Origin: an uncultured Christensenellaceae bacterium
Lineage (GTDB): Bacteria; Bacillota; Clostridia; Christensenellales; Borkfalkiaceae
Direction: 5' to 3'
Length of the DNA stretch: 64,000 nt
NCBI GenBank assembly: GCA_910586825.1
Contig: CAJUJF010000002.1
Location: 1 to 64,000 of the forward strand
The notes beneath the pieces were generated by a model. The model saw nothing but the letters and a program-made list of their open reading frames with translations, made no database searches and had not been told where the DNA came from. The translations under genes and the position numbers were made by a program. Shown piece by piece: positions 43,337 to 51,292 of the stretch (positions are counted from its first letter, which is position 1; every line of letters begins with the position of its first letter).

Positions 43337-45035
43337 ACGCACCCCTGACTGTGTTCAGAATCCTTTCCTCGTCCAATCCGTATTTGCGGGACAGATCGGC
43401 AGCATTCCCGTGAGGAATAAAGGCATCGCGATAACCGAAAACATGCACGTTCTTGCACGAATTACGGTAAAAACGGGTAACCGCATCCCCGAGCCCACCG
43501 ACCGCAATATTGTCTTCCAAGGTTATTACCGTCTTTTCCGTTCTCGAAGCCAACAACTCTTCATCCAACGGTTTCAAAAAACGCGCGTTAACAAGTGTAA
43601 AGTCCATTCCATCTTTTTGCGCGGCATTTAGCACGTTTTGCGCGATCTGAATACACCTTTCGCCCGCAGCAAGCAATATTATGTCTGACATAGTACTATG
43701 TAAAACTTCAAATTTTCCGATTTCTATGTCGTTAACTTTCCCTGCGGCGCCCGCGCGCGGATATCTGATAGCAAACGGTGAATCAAGATTCCAACTCAAT
43801 CGAAGCATTGCGCGAAACTCGCCGATATCTTTCGGAATACCGATCGAAAGATTCGGAATCAAAGACAGATAGGACAAATCAAACACCCCTTGATGAGTTT
43901 CCCCGTCTGCCCCCGTGATTCCAGCGCGGTCTATACAAAACGTCACTGGCAAATTCTGTCCGCAGACGTCATGGATCACTTCGTCGAACGCACGCTGCAA
44001 AAAGGTAGAATAAATTGCATAGTACGGTTTTAACCCCTGCGTCGCCAGCGCCGCGCACAGCACCGAAGCATGCTCTTCGCATATCCCGACGTCGAACGCC
44101 CGATCGGGAAAGCGCTCGAAAAACCCGCGCAAGCCGAGCGGATCCGTCATTGCCGCAGTTACCGCAACCACCCGCCGATCCTTTTCCGCCAACGCGCACA
44201 GCTCCTCTCCGAGCGCCGTGGAATACTCCTGTCCGCACGCCCCGCCCGGACTGATCCCGTGCGTTTCGCAAGGCGCATTTTCGCAAAACGGATAGCCCTG
44301 CCCCTTTTTCGTGGCAACGTGCAACAATACGCTCTGCGTCTTCAAAGCCTCTTTCGATTCCCGCAACGCACTCAGCGTATCCTCCATATCGTTTCCGTTA
44401 CAAACCCCCATGTACGTCAAACCGAACTGTTCGAAAAGCCGTATTTCATCCGGCAAAGCCGAACCATGCTTCGCGTCGGATAAAATGCGGGAAGTTCCGC
44501 CTACCGTCGGAGAAATCGACATGCCGTTGTCGTTCAAGACAATCAGGACGCGCGTGTTCAGGATCCGCAGACTGTTTAAAGCCTCAAAAATCAGTCCGTT
44601 GTTAAAAGAACCGTCCCCGATCATGGCGATCACTTCAAACGATTCCCCCTGCAAATCCCGCGCTTTGGCTATTCCGAGCGCCGCGGAAACCGAAGTCCCC
44701 GCATGCCCCGTATCATAGCAGTCGTAGCCGCTCTCCGCACGCTTCGGAAAGCCGGAAAGCCCGCCTTCCGTCCGAAGACTACGGAAGCGATCCGCTCTTC
44801 CCGACAGCAGTTTATGCGGATAACACTGATGTCCCACGTCAAAAACAATTTTGTCCTTGGGAAAATCAAACACCCGATGCAACGCAACGGTCAACTCCAC
44901 GATCCCTAAATTGGACGAGAGATGTCCGCCGCAAACAGACACCGTAGAAAAAATTTCTTTGCGTATTTCTTCGCAAACTTCTTTTAATTGAGAAAGGGAA
45001 GCATTTTCAAGCTCCCCGCGCGTGATATTTCTCAT
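43323..45035 (-). CDS. dxs: 1-deoxy-D-xylulose-5-phosphate synthase Dxs
   Basis: 570 residues. A thiamine-diphosphate enzyme that condenses pyruvate and glyceraldehyde-3-phosphate, first step of the MEP pathway finished by IspH in this window. Motifs: VGHQCYPHKLLSGR, TPP-binding GDGSFNNGLIFEALN, FCIDRAGITGADGETHQG, catalytic Glu in GICEEHASV. It is at the short end of the family (about 570-640). The 19-bp repeat copy 4 is embedded in frame near codons 447-453 (STMSDII), where other Dxs proteins have a similar-length EGSDV segment. It overlaps tlyA. Confidence 0.95.
   Translation of the reverse strand: MRNITRGELENASLSQLKEVCEEIRKEIFSTVSVCGGHLSSNLGIVELTVALHRVFDFPKDKIVFDVGHQCYPHKLLSGRADRFRSLRTEGGLSGFPKRAESGYDCYDTGHAGTSVSAALGIAKARDLQGESFEVIAMIGDGSFNNGLIFEALNSLRILNTRVLIVLNDNGMSISPTVGGTSRILSDAKHGSALPDEIRLFEQFGLTYMGVCNGNDMEDTLSALRESKEALKTQSVLLHVATKKGQGYPFCENAPCETHGISPGGACGQEYSTALGEELCALAEKDRRVVAVTAAMTDPLGLRGFFERFPDRAFDVGICEEHASVLCAALATQGLKPYYAIYSTFLQRAFDEVIHDVCGQNLPVTFCIDRAGITGADGETHQGVFDLSYLSLIPNLSIGIPKDIGEFRAMLRLSWNLDSPFAIRYPRAGAAGKVNDIEIGKFEVLHSTMSDIILLAAGERCIQIAQNVLNAAQKDGMDFTLVNARFLKPLDEELLASRTEKTVITLEDNIAVGGLGDAVTRFYRNSCKNVHVFGYRDAFIPHGNAADLSRKYGLDEERILNTVRGAYARR
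43677..43695. repeat. 19-bp near-palindromic repeat, copy 4 (inside dxs)
   Basis: TATTATGTCTGACATAGTA. It is the best copy for comparison: 17/19 with copies 1 and 3, 16/19 with copy 2. It lies inside the dxs coding region without breaking the frame. Confidence 0.6.
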
Positions 45036-45065
45036 AAGTCTCCGACAGGCGTCAAGCCCGCTTTT

Positions 45066-45953
45066 TTATTGTTTTCTGTTACGGACGCCTTCTACCAACA
45101 GGCGCAAAAACTCTGTTTCTATATTCTGACCGCTCAAACGGTCCAAAACCTCGTTACAGCTCGCCGCATAGCGGTCGGCAAGCCGCTTGGCACCGTCGAG
45201 ACCGTATAACCCGACGCAGGTCAGCTTTCCCTCCGCACGGTCTTTTCCAAGCGTTTTCCCCACCTTCGCCGCATCGCCGATTTCATCGAGAATATCATCC
45301 GTCGTCTGAAACAGGTGTCCGAGCGCCATGCCGAAATCTCTTGCTTCCGTCTCCCATCTGCCCGCAAGATTTGCGGCCATCACAAGCGGCGCGGCGAGCA
45401 ATTCCGCAGTTTTGTGAGAACGAATCAACAGCAATTCCGCTTCGCCGACTTCGCCGAGCGGTCTTCCGGAATACAGCAGATCGGCAGACTGTCCCGCAAC
45501 CATTCCGTGCACGCCCGCCGCAACGGCGAGCGTCTGCGCAGCCGTAAGATACTGCTTTCCGCGAAAACTTTCTTTGATCAGCAGTTCAAACGCGTAGGAC
45601 AGCAATCCGTCCCCCGCGAGGATCGCGTGCGCCTCGCCGAATACTTTGTGATTCGAAGGCTTTCCGCGGCGAAAATCGTCGTCGTCCATCGCCGGCAGAT
45701 CGTCGTGGATCAAAGAATAGGTATGAATGCATTCAATCGCAACGGGAATCGCGCGTTCTTTGCGATAATCCATACCGAACGCTTCGAGCATGGCAAAAAA
45801 CAGCACTGGACGGATCCGTTTTCCGCCCGCAGTCAAAGAATAGCCGATGCTCTCCTGTAAAATTTCCGTATGGCAATGCATGTCTTCCAGTGCGGACCGC
45901 AAAACCTCTTCGGCAAAAATGCGATATTCCTCGTATTTTTTTTGATAATTCAA
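45066..45953 (-). CDS. ispA: geranyl/farnesyl diphosphate synthase IspA
   Basis: A 295-residue trans-prenyltransferase. The first Asp-rich motif is DDLPAMDDDDFRRG (DDx2-4D), the second TTDDILDEIGD, with GGKRIRPVL for substrate phosphate. It makes C15 (possibly C10-C20) prenyl diphosphates from the C5 units produced by Dxs...IspH. Its start overlaps folD by 4 bases (ATGA). In most Clostridia xseA and xseB lie between folD and ispA; they are absent here. Confidence 0.95.
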   Translation of the reverse strand: MNYQKKYEEYRIFAEEVLRSALEDMHCHTEILQESIGYSLTAGGKRIRPVLFFAMLEAFGMDYRKERAIPVAIECIHTYSLIHDDLPAMDDDDFRRGKPSNHKVFGEAHAILAGDGLLSYAFELLIKESFRGKQYLTAAQTLAVAAGVHGMVAGQSADLLYSGRPLGEVGEAELLLIRSHKTAELLAAPLVMAANLAGRWETEARDFGMALGHLFQTTDDILDEIGDAAKVGKTLGKDRAEGKLTCVGLYGLDGAKRLADRYAASCNEVLDRLSGQNIETEFLRLLVEGVRNRKQ

Positions 45954-46798
45954 CGAAACAACCTCTCAGCCGCTTTTACGGTATTCGACAACAACATCGC
46001 GATCGTCATGGGACCGACGCCGCCGGGAACCGGCGTGATATACGACGCAACGTTTCGGACGGCTTCGAAATCCACGTCGCCGCACAAATTTCCACACTCG
46101 TCGCGATTGATCCCGACGTCGATCACCACCGCGTCCGGTTTCACCATATCCGCAGTGACGAATTTCGGTTTTCCGACCGCCGCAATCAGAATATCCGCGC
46201 GTTTACACTCTTCCCGAATATTTTCCGTCGCGGAATGACAGACCGTCACCGTTGCGTCGGCATTGAGAAGTAGCATTGCCATCGGCCGCCCGACGATGTT
46301 GCTCCGTCCCAGCACGACGGCGCACTTGCCCTTTACGGAAATATCGTAACGCTTCAACAATTCCATCACGCCGAGGGGGGTACATGCCACCGTCGAAGTC
46401 TCGTTCAAAGCGAGTTTTCCGATATTTTCGGCGCCGAACCCGTCGACGTCCTTTTGCGGCGGAATTGCGGCAAGCAGCATCTTGGCATCCAGGTGTTTCG
46501 GAAGCGGAAGCTGAACAAGGATCCCGTGAACGTTTTCGTCTTTTGCGAGTTCCGTGATCAACTGCAAAACCTCCGCTTGCGTTGCCGTATCCGGCAAATA
46601 ATGCGAAAAAGAACGGATACCGATTTCCGAACAGCCTTTGATTTTGTTTTTCACGTACACCTGAGACGCGGGATCTTGCCCGACCAATACAACGGCAAGC
46701 CCGATTTTTTTGCCGCATCTCTCTTCGAACGCGACAGCCCTTTCCCTTAATTCGCCTTTGATATCCGCGGCAATCTTTTTTCCGTCGATCAACGTCAT
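45950..46798 (-). CDS. folD: methylenetetrahydrofolate dehydrogenase/cyclohydrolase FolD
   Basis: A 282-residue bifunctional enzyme interconverting 5,10-methylene-, methenyl- and 10-formyl-THF with NADP+. Motifs: VGQDPASQVYVKNKIKGCSE with the catalytic lysine, VQLPLPKHLD, VLGRSNIVGRPMAMLL (NADP site) and TPVPGGVGPMTIAMLLSNT. Overlaps with nusB upstream and ispA downstream (4 bases each) show tight coupling. Confidence 0.96.
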   Translation of the reverse strand: MTLIDGKKIAADIKGELRERAVAFEERCGKKIGLAVVLVGQDPASQVYVKNKIKGCSEIGIRSFSHYLPDTATQAEVLQLITELAKDENVHGILVQLPLPKHLDAKMLLAAIPPQKDVDGFGAENIGKLALNETSTVACTPLGVMELLKRYDISVKGKCAVVLGRSNIVGRPMAMLLLNADATVTVCHSATENIREECKRADILIAAVGKPKFVTADMVKPDAVVIDVGINRDECGNLCGDVDFEAVRNVASYITPVPGGVGPMTIAMLLSNTVKAAERLFR

Positions 46799-47187
46799 TG
46801 ATTGATTACGCCTCCCAAAACGCCGTTTACGAAATCTGCGGAATTTTCCGTGGAGTATTTTTTCGCCAACGCCGCCGCTTCGCTCACCGAAACGACAGGC
46901 GGAATGTCGTCAAAATACTTTATTTCGGCAAGCGCGACAAGCATGATCGCTTTGTCGACCGCATAAATTCTGTAATCGGCAAACCGTTCGACGCGCTCGG
47001 CGATACAGGCGGAAAGCTCCTCCCGCCGCGCGGAAATCACCGCAAACAACTTTTCCGCGTATTCGCGATCCTCTTCGTTCAGTTTTTCCTGACGGTAAGT
47101 CGCCGATCGGAACGCCGCCGTACAATCGTCATGGAACAGCGTTGCGAACGTAATTTTAAATACCGCCTCACGTGCATTTTTTCTCAT
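46795..47187 (-). CDS. nusB: transcription antitermination factor NusB
   Basis: A 130-residue all-helical RNA-binding protein used in rRNA antitermination with NusE/S10. An N-terminal REAVFKITFATLFHD segment replaces the common AREAALQALYQ, and the C-terminal SVSEAAALAKKYSTENSADFVNGVLGGV is the typical NusB ending. GAGGAAG precedes ATG 47187. It lies between asp23 and folD, the standard order. Confidence 0.93.
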   Translation of the reverse strand: MRKNAREAVFKITFATLFHDDCTAAFRSATYRQEKLNEEDREYAEKLFAVISARREELSACIAERVERFADYRIYAVDKAIMLVALAEIKYFDDIPPVVSVSEAAALAKKYSTENSADFVNGVLGGVINQ

Positions 47188-47207
47188 TGCTTCCTCTTTA
47201 CGATAAA

Positions 47208-47235
47208 TTCCCCTTCCCGTTTTCGGGAAAGGGAA
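47208..47235 (-). terminator. hairpin between asp23 and nusB, possible attenuator
   Basis: TTCCCCTTCCCG / CGGGAAAGGGAA with a four-base loop and one mismatch. On the - strand it is followed by only a short T-rich tail, so it may reduce rather than stop transcription into nusB. Confidence 0.35.
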
Positions 47236-47241
47236 CGATTC

Positions 47242-47628
47242 TCAACTGTTTTTCTGCTCGTCGGATTCGTCGGAAGAAGTTTCTTCCGGCGTCTCCGCAA
47301 CCGGCTTCAATTCGGGGAACACGACGCCTTGTACATGAACGTCCACCTTCGCGATCTTGTACTTCGTCATGGATTCCACCATCTGTTTAATGGTCTGCTG
47401 GATACTGTAAGCGAGTTCCGGCACACTGTAACCGTAATGCGCGATCACGGAGATATCGACGAACACACCCTCTTTTTCAAAGCAGAGCTTGATCCCGTTG
47501 CTCTTGGAAGGAACCAATTCGATTCCCTCCGTCTCCCGAAGACTGAGTACGACGATCCCGCTTACGATATCCGAATTATATGTGATTTTTCCCTTCTGAC
47601 CGTTGGGATTATACTTTACGCTTGCCAT
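47242..47628 (-). CDS. Asp23/Gls24 family envelope stress protein
   Basis: A 128-residue protein with the Asp23 signature: ITYNSDIVSGIVVLSLRETEGIELVPS, VFVDISVIAHYGYSVPELAYSIQQTIKQ and the VHVQGVVF end. Family members are membrane-associated alkaline-shock proteins; in spore formers one copy is usually encoded between spoIIIAH and nusB, as here. AAGGAG precedes ATG 47628, and an extended -10 promoter gives it transcription independent of the sporulation operon. Confidence 0.9.
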   Translation of the reverse strand: MASVKYNPNGQKGKITYNSDIVSGIVVLSLRETEGIELVPSKSNGIKLCFEKEGVFVDISVIAHYGYSVPELAYSIQQTIKQMVESMTKYKIAKVDVHVQGVVFPELKPVAETPEETSSDESDEQKNS

Positions 47629-47650
47629 AAAATTCTCCTTCTACGGATTC

Positions 47651-47659
47651 ATTATAGCA
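47651..47659 (-). promoter_or_regulatory. extended -10 promoter of asp23
   Basis: On the - strand TGCTATAAT (47659-47651) is an extended -10. No convincing -35 is seen, which fits extended -10 promoters. It would drive asp23-nusB-folD-ispA-dxs as a vegetative operon. Confidence 0.55.
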
Positions 47660-47689
47660 CAACTTTCGTGAATTTACTACTGTTTTTTC

Positions 47690-48175
47690 TTAACTTTCCG
47701 CGTAAACCGGCATAATTATGATATTTCCTTCCCGCACCTGCTGCTCTACTTCGAGCGCATAGTGGATTTTCGTGAGCATTTCGGGCGTAAGTTCGTTGGA
47801 ATTGATAAAGATGTTGATGTTGTCGGAATCGCCGATCGCAACCGCCGCATCGGAGAAGCCCATCGCCTTCAAAACGGTCTCCATGACGAGTTCGTCTTCC
47901 ATGAGTTCGACAAGTTCCTGCTTTCTCTGAACGGCAGCGGTGTATTCTTCGGTATCGTTGCCGTAAGCCGCAATCACGCTGTCAAGCTGGATAAACTCTT
48001 CGCTGCGCGTCGTATTGCGTTCCGAACGGAAGGTGGTAAAATAGTTCACTTTCACGTTTGCGCCCGCATCGATGGACGGCGAACCGGTGCCTGCAAGCAG
48101 GAAGTTGAATACCGCGGTAACGGCAAGCAGCAATACGAGGGTTGACATGAGTGCGATTTTTTTGGTGTTAGACAT
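47690..48175 (-). CDS. spoIIIAH: stage III sporulation protein AH
   Basis: 161 residues: an N-terminal membrane helix (MSNTKKIALMSTLVLLLAVTAVFNFLLAG) and an extracytoplasmic ring-building domain (SERNTTRSEEFIQLDSVIAA, TVLKAMGFSDAAVAIGDSD). SpoIIIAH from the mother cell binds forespore SpoIIQ to form the feeding-tube channel. It is last in the spoIIIA operon, 34 bp after spoIIIAG. Confidence 0.92.
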   Translation of the reverse strand: MSNTKKIALMSTLVLLLAVTAVFNFLLAGTGSPSIDAGANVKVNYFTTFRSERNTTRSEEFIQLDSVIAAYGNDTEEYTAAVQRKQELVELMEDELVMETVLKAMGFSDAAVAIGDSDNINIFINSNELTPEMLTKIHYALEVEQQVREGNIIIMPVYAES

Positions 48176-48209
48176 AATTTATCTCCTTATTTTTATAAGT
48201 TTTTCAAAT

Positions 48210-48572
48210 TCAAGCAGGGTAAACAAGCACCCTGTTCGGATCGATCGCCAACGCATTCGCCGTAACTTCGATCACGCGCATACGGGTCACAAACCCGTCC
48301 GCGCCGCTGAATATGACGACCGCGTTGACCGGCGATCCCTTTTCTTCTCCGATCATGACGGTCGTTTGCCCCACGCCCTCGATTTGGGAAAGCAGAGCCG
48401 AAAGCCGCAATTCCAACTCGGTGGGAACATAACCGTTGACGGAATAAGTCTTTTGATCTTTTACGAAAAACACTCTCCATACGGCGATTAGCAATAATAA
48501 CGCTGCCAAACAAATCAGCACGATGCGAACGGTTTTATTCCGTAACAACTCTTTAAGATTCGTTTTCTTCAC
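48210..48572 (-). CDS. spoIIIAG: stage III sporulation protein AG
   Basis: A 120-residue protein with one membrane helix (VRIVLICLAALLLLIAVWRVFF) and an extracytoplasmic ring domain (ELELRLSALLSQIEGVGQTTVMIG and onward). The start is GTG 48572, because GGAGG (48583-48579) sits 6 bases before it; the longer form beginning at 48617 has no such site and would overlap spoIIIAF by 65 bases. It is short for SpoIIIAG (often 180-230) and lacks the long insertion after the first ring segment. It forms the large ring of the SpoIIIA-SpoIIQ complex. Confidence 0.88.
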   Translation of the reverse strand: MKKTNLKELLRNKTVRIVLICLAALLLLIAVWRVFFVKDQKTYSVNGYVPTELELRLSALLSQIEGVGQTTVMIGEEKGSPVNAVVIFSGADGFVTRMRVIEVTANALAIDPNRVLVYPA

Positions 48573-49026
48573 AGAAAACCTCCGCCGTACAGCCGAATTC
48601 TTTTTCAACCGCTTCACGTATTCGGGTCATAGTATATATACGCTCGTCTTGTCCGAATATTCCGAAATCGGTTATTTCGATTATGATTTTTTCCCGAGGA
48701 AAATTTGCTTTGATCGAGCGCCGCACGCTTACGTTCCCGCTTACCGCAAATTCTATGGACAGATACGATTCCACAAGGACTCGATCTTCTTCGCTCAGCA
48801 TCTGCGCGCACTTTTCGAGATAGATTGTATCCTCGGCAATTTCCACGGTCGGAATTTCAAAATTCTTTCCGAGAAACATATCGGTAAACGGCGACACGAG
48901 AACGACGAGCACAAACAAATTCATCGCGCCTTTTATGAATTTCCCCATCTTCCCGCTCGGAAGAATGACCGATATGACCGCCGACAACAGTACCACGCCC
49001 GCAACGGACAAAATGTAGGTTTTCAT
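48553..49026 (-). CDS. spoIIIAF: stage III sporulation protein AF
   Basis: 157 residues. Two N-terminal membrane helices (YILSVAGVVLLSAVISVILP and GAMNLFVLVVLVSPFTDMFL) precede an extracytoplasmic ring-building motif domain ending in RIREAVEKEFGCTAEV. ATG 49026 overlaps the stop of spoIIIAE (TGATG), which sets the start; a longer frame would run back into spoIIIAE. It is a component of the mother-cell-to-forespore channel. Confidence 0.9.
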   Translation of the reverse strand: MKTYILSVAGVVLLSAVISVILPSGKMGKFIKGAMNLFVLVVLVSPFTDMFLGKNFEIPTVEIAEDTIYLEKCAQMLSEEDRVLVESYLSIEFAVSGNVSVRRSIKANFPREKIIIEITDFGIFGQDERIYTMTRIREAVEKEFGCTAEVFCEENES

Positions 49027-50231
49027 CAGAAAATCACCCCGGACGAACAAACCAGCAATAACAAGGTAAGGAAGTATAAAAAAGCAACGCACAGCAATCC
49101 CGCAAGAAAATATCCGCTGTCGGTTGCAAGCCGCGATAAAAACGACGATATTTTCCCCCCCACGGGTTCCGTAGCCGCCGCGCACAAGCGCAAAAACAGC
49201 TGAAACACAAGAATCAGCAACAGCGGACGCAACAGCGTACCGACCAAGAGAAACACCGCAAACGATCCGACGGCGTTTTTGATGATCGCGCTGCCCGCAA
49301 GGACGACGTCCAATCCCCCCGAAAGGAAACCGCCTACGATCGGAACCGAACCGGATATCACGTATTTGGCGGCGCGCAGAGACAATCCGTCGTACTGCGC
49401 CGACGAAATCCCCTGAATCGTAAGAAACAAACTAAACAGTCCGAGCGACAGTCCAACGATCCATTTATTGAAGCTTTTAAACAGTTCTCCCAAACGCACC
49501 GTACGGACGTTGGCGGAAAGATTCCCCACAAACGCCAGCACGACGACGGCAACGGAAGTAGGAAGCACGACGGAGGTAAAAAGATTGGTAATACCCCCGC
49601 TCATAAAGGCAACTGCGGGACGGAATACACCCGCGGACACGGTTCCGCCGCTCGCCGCCATCAGCGTAAGCAGAATGGGATAGACAATGTCCATCTGCTT
49701 TTTCATTCCGCTAATCGATCCGAAACCCGCTTCCAAGACGCTGATCAAACAGGACAGGACCACCGCGCCGACGGACAAATACCCTGCCAATTCGATTATT
49801 TCGGACAGCGTGCTGTTCAAAAAACTGCTTTTAGCCGAATTAAGCACGCCGCATAACACGACCACCGCCAGAATCACCGCAAATGCCGGAAGCATGATCT
49901 TTGCCTCTTCCCACACGAAAGAGATCACGGAATTCATCAGCGAAGAATAATCGAGCGAAAAATCTCCGGTGACAAGCCTGCTCAACTTTTCCTTGATGTC
50001 GATTCCGCGGAAATCGGAAAGCGTGTCGAGATACTTCTGCAACTCTTCGGTGTCCAGCGACGCAATCAAGTCCTCGATCACTTCTTCCAATTTTTCTTTG
50101 GCGTCCGTTTCCGAATCTGCGGAAGCGCTCGCGCGCCTGTCTCCGCTCAGCTCCGAAAACAGGAAAAATACGGCAAACACGATCAGCAAAAACCCGATTG
50201 CCGAGAGGAATTTTTTTCTCGCTCGCGTCAT
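49026..50231 (-). CDS. spoIIIAE: stage III sporulation protein AE
   Basis: A 401-residue polytopic membrane protein: an N-terminal signal/anchor (FLSAIGFLLIVFAVFFLFSEL), then about seven further helices such as IMLPAFAVILAVVVLCGVL and SYSLS-type segments, with the conserved GGFLSGGLDVVLAGSAIIKNAVG. It is thought to form the membrane pore of the SpoIIIA export/feeding complex. It overlaps spoIIIAD (ATGA) and spoIIIAF (TGATG). Confidence 0.94.
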   Translation of the reverse strand: MTRARKKFLSAIGFLLIVFAVFFLFSELSGDRRASASADSETDAKEKLEEVIEDLIASLDTEELQKYLDTLSDFRGIDIKEKLSRLVTGDFSLDYSSLMNSVISFVWEEAKIMLPAFAVILAVVVLCGVLNSAKSSFLNSTLSEIIELAGYLSVGAVVLSCLISVLEAGFGSISGMKKQMDIVYPILLTLMAASGGTVSAGVFRPAVAFMSGGITNLFTSVVLPTSVAVVVLAFVGNLSANVRTVRLGELFKSFNKWIVGLSLGLFSLFLTIQGISSAQYDGLSLRAAKYVISGSVPIVGGFLSGGLDVVLAGSAIIKNAVGSFAVFLLVGTLLRPLLLILVFQLFLRLCAAATEPVGGKISSFLSRLATDSGYFLAGLLCVAFLYFLTLLLLVCSSGVIF

Positions 50232-50623
50232 CCGATCAGCCCCAATAATTTACTCACAAGAGAAAGCACGCTTTCTAAAATAGGAATCGCCAGAATCAGC
50301 ACAACCGCTTTCCCGCAAAACACCAGCTTGTCCGCAACGGAATTTTGCCCGAAATCGTTGAGAATCCCCGCGCTGAATTCGACGAGATACCCGATCCCGA
50401 CCATTTTAAGAATGATCTTTACCATGGAAGATTTAATGCCCGTCGTCTCGGCAATCCGGTTAAAGATAGAAATACTGCCGCGGAACAATTCAAACGCGAA
50501 GAGCAAGAGAATGATGCTCCCCGTTACGGTAACGGCAAACGAAAGTTCCGGCTTCGTCTCTTTCAGGAGAAGCGCCGTAACCGCTGTGATGAATGCAATC
50601 CCGACCAACTGAAATATTTCCAT
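50228..50623 (-). CDS. spoIIIAD: stage III sporulation protein AD
   Basis: A 131-residue membrane protein with four hydrophobic segments (LVGIAFITAVTALLL, SFAVTVTGSIILLLFAFELF, MVGIGYLVEFSAGILNDFG, VVLILAIPILESVLSL), matching SpoIIIAD. It is part of the inner membrane section of the SpoIIIA complex and starts 1 base after the spoIIIAC stop. Confidence 0.92.
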   Translation of the reverse strand: MEIFQLVGIAFITAVTALLLKETKPELSFAVTVTGSIILLLFAFELFRGSISIFNRIAETTGIKSSMVKIILKMVGIGYLVEFSAGILNDFGQNSVADKLVFCGKAVVLILAIPILESVLSLVSKLLGLIG

Positions 50624-50624
50624 T

Positions 50625-50822
50625 TCAGTATACTCCGAATATTTCCTGTATGGTTTTGAACAAATCTCCGATCATCGTTACCGCAACCGTCAGCGCGATC
50701 ACAAGCCCCACGATCGTTACGACGGTGGATATATCGTCGCGGTCGGATTTTTTGAGAACCTGACACACGACCGTGATAATAATACCGATTGCAGCCAATT
50801 TAAAAATTATCGAAATATCCAT
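50625..50822 (-). CDS. spoIIIAC: stage III sporulation protein AC
   Basis: A 65-residue protein of two membrane helices (IIFKLAAIGIIITVVCQVLKK and VVTIVGLVIALTVAVTMIG) joined by the charged KKSDRDDIST turn, the SpoIIIAC pattern. Its ATG shares one base with the stop of spoIIIAB (TAATG). It is of normal length (about 65-68). Confidence 0.93.
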   Translation of the reverse strand: MDISIIFKLAAIGIIITVVCQVLKKSDRDDISTVVTIVGLVIALTVAVTMIGDLFKTIQEIFGVY

Positions 50823-51292
50823 TATACGATTAAAATCACAAAAGCCAGTCCCGCGAGCAAACCAAGCTTGATGTACAACTCGTTCCGAGTTTTGCATTCC
50901 TTTTCGCAAACCGCTTTCTTTTCTTCCAGAATCGCTTTGCGGGAGGAAAAATAATTTTTCTGCGATACGGTATCCCCTTTTCCCAGCATGGAAAAATAGT
51001 CGCCGTATTCCTTCCATTCTTCCTTCGTTAAATAATTCGGCTTTGGGCGTTTTTGCCCCCTGTCTTCCGACACGCCCTGCAAGCCCTTTGCAAAATCGCC
51101 GTCGTAAGTATAGTCTTCGATAAATTCCGAAAGCGGCTTTCTCGAATAACACAGTTCCGTGAGATACCGCTCGTTAAACGCCGAAAACTGCGAATAAAAT
51201 TTAAACCGCGCACGAAATTTTCCCGCGGCGAGATAGCCGAGAAAGATACAAAAGCCTATGATCAGCCCGCTTAAAAGAAACTTAATCCACAT
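50822..51292 (-). CDS. spoIIIAB: stage III sporulation protein AB
   Basis: A 156-residue protein related to GspF-like secretion platform proteins: an N-terminal helix (FLLSGLIIGFCIFLGYLA), a helical cytosolic middle with coiled-coil-like charge pattern, and a C-terminal helix (LGLLAGLAFVILIV). It overlaps spoIIIAA by 11 bases and spoIIIAC by one. It works with the SpoIIIAA ATPase. Confidence 0.9.
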   Translation of the reverse strand: MWIKFLLSGLIIGFCIFLGYLAAGKFRARFKFYSQFSAFNERYLTELCYSRKPLSEFIEDYTYDGDFAKGLQGVSEDRGQKRPKPNYLTKEEWKEYGDYFSMLGKGDTVSQKNYFSSRKAILEEKKAVCEKECKTRNELYIKLGLLAGLAFVILIV

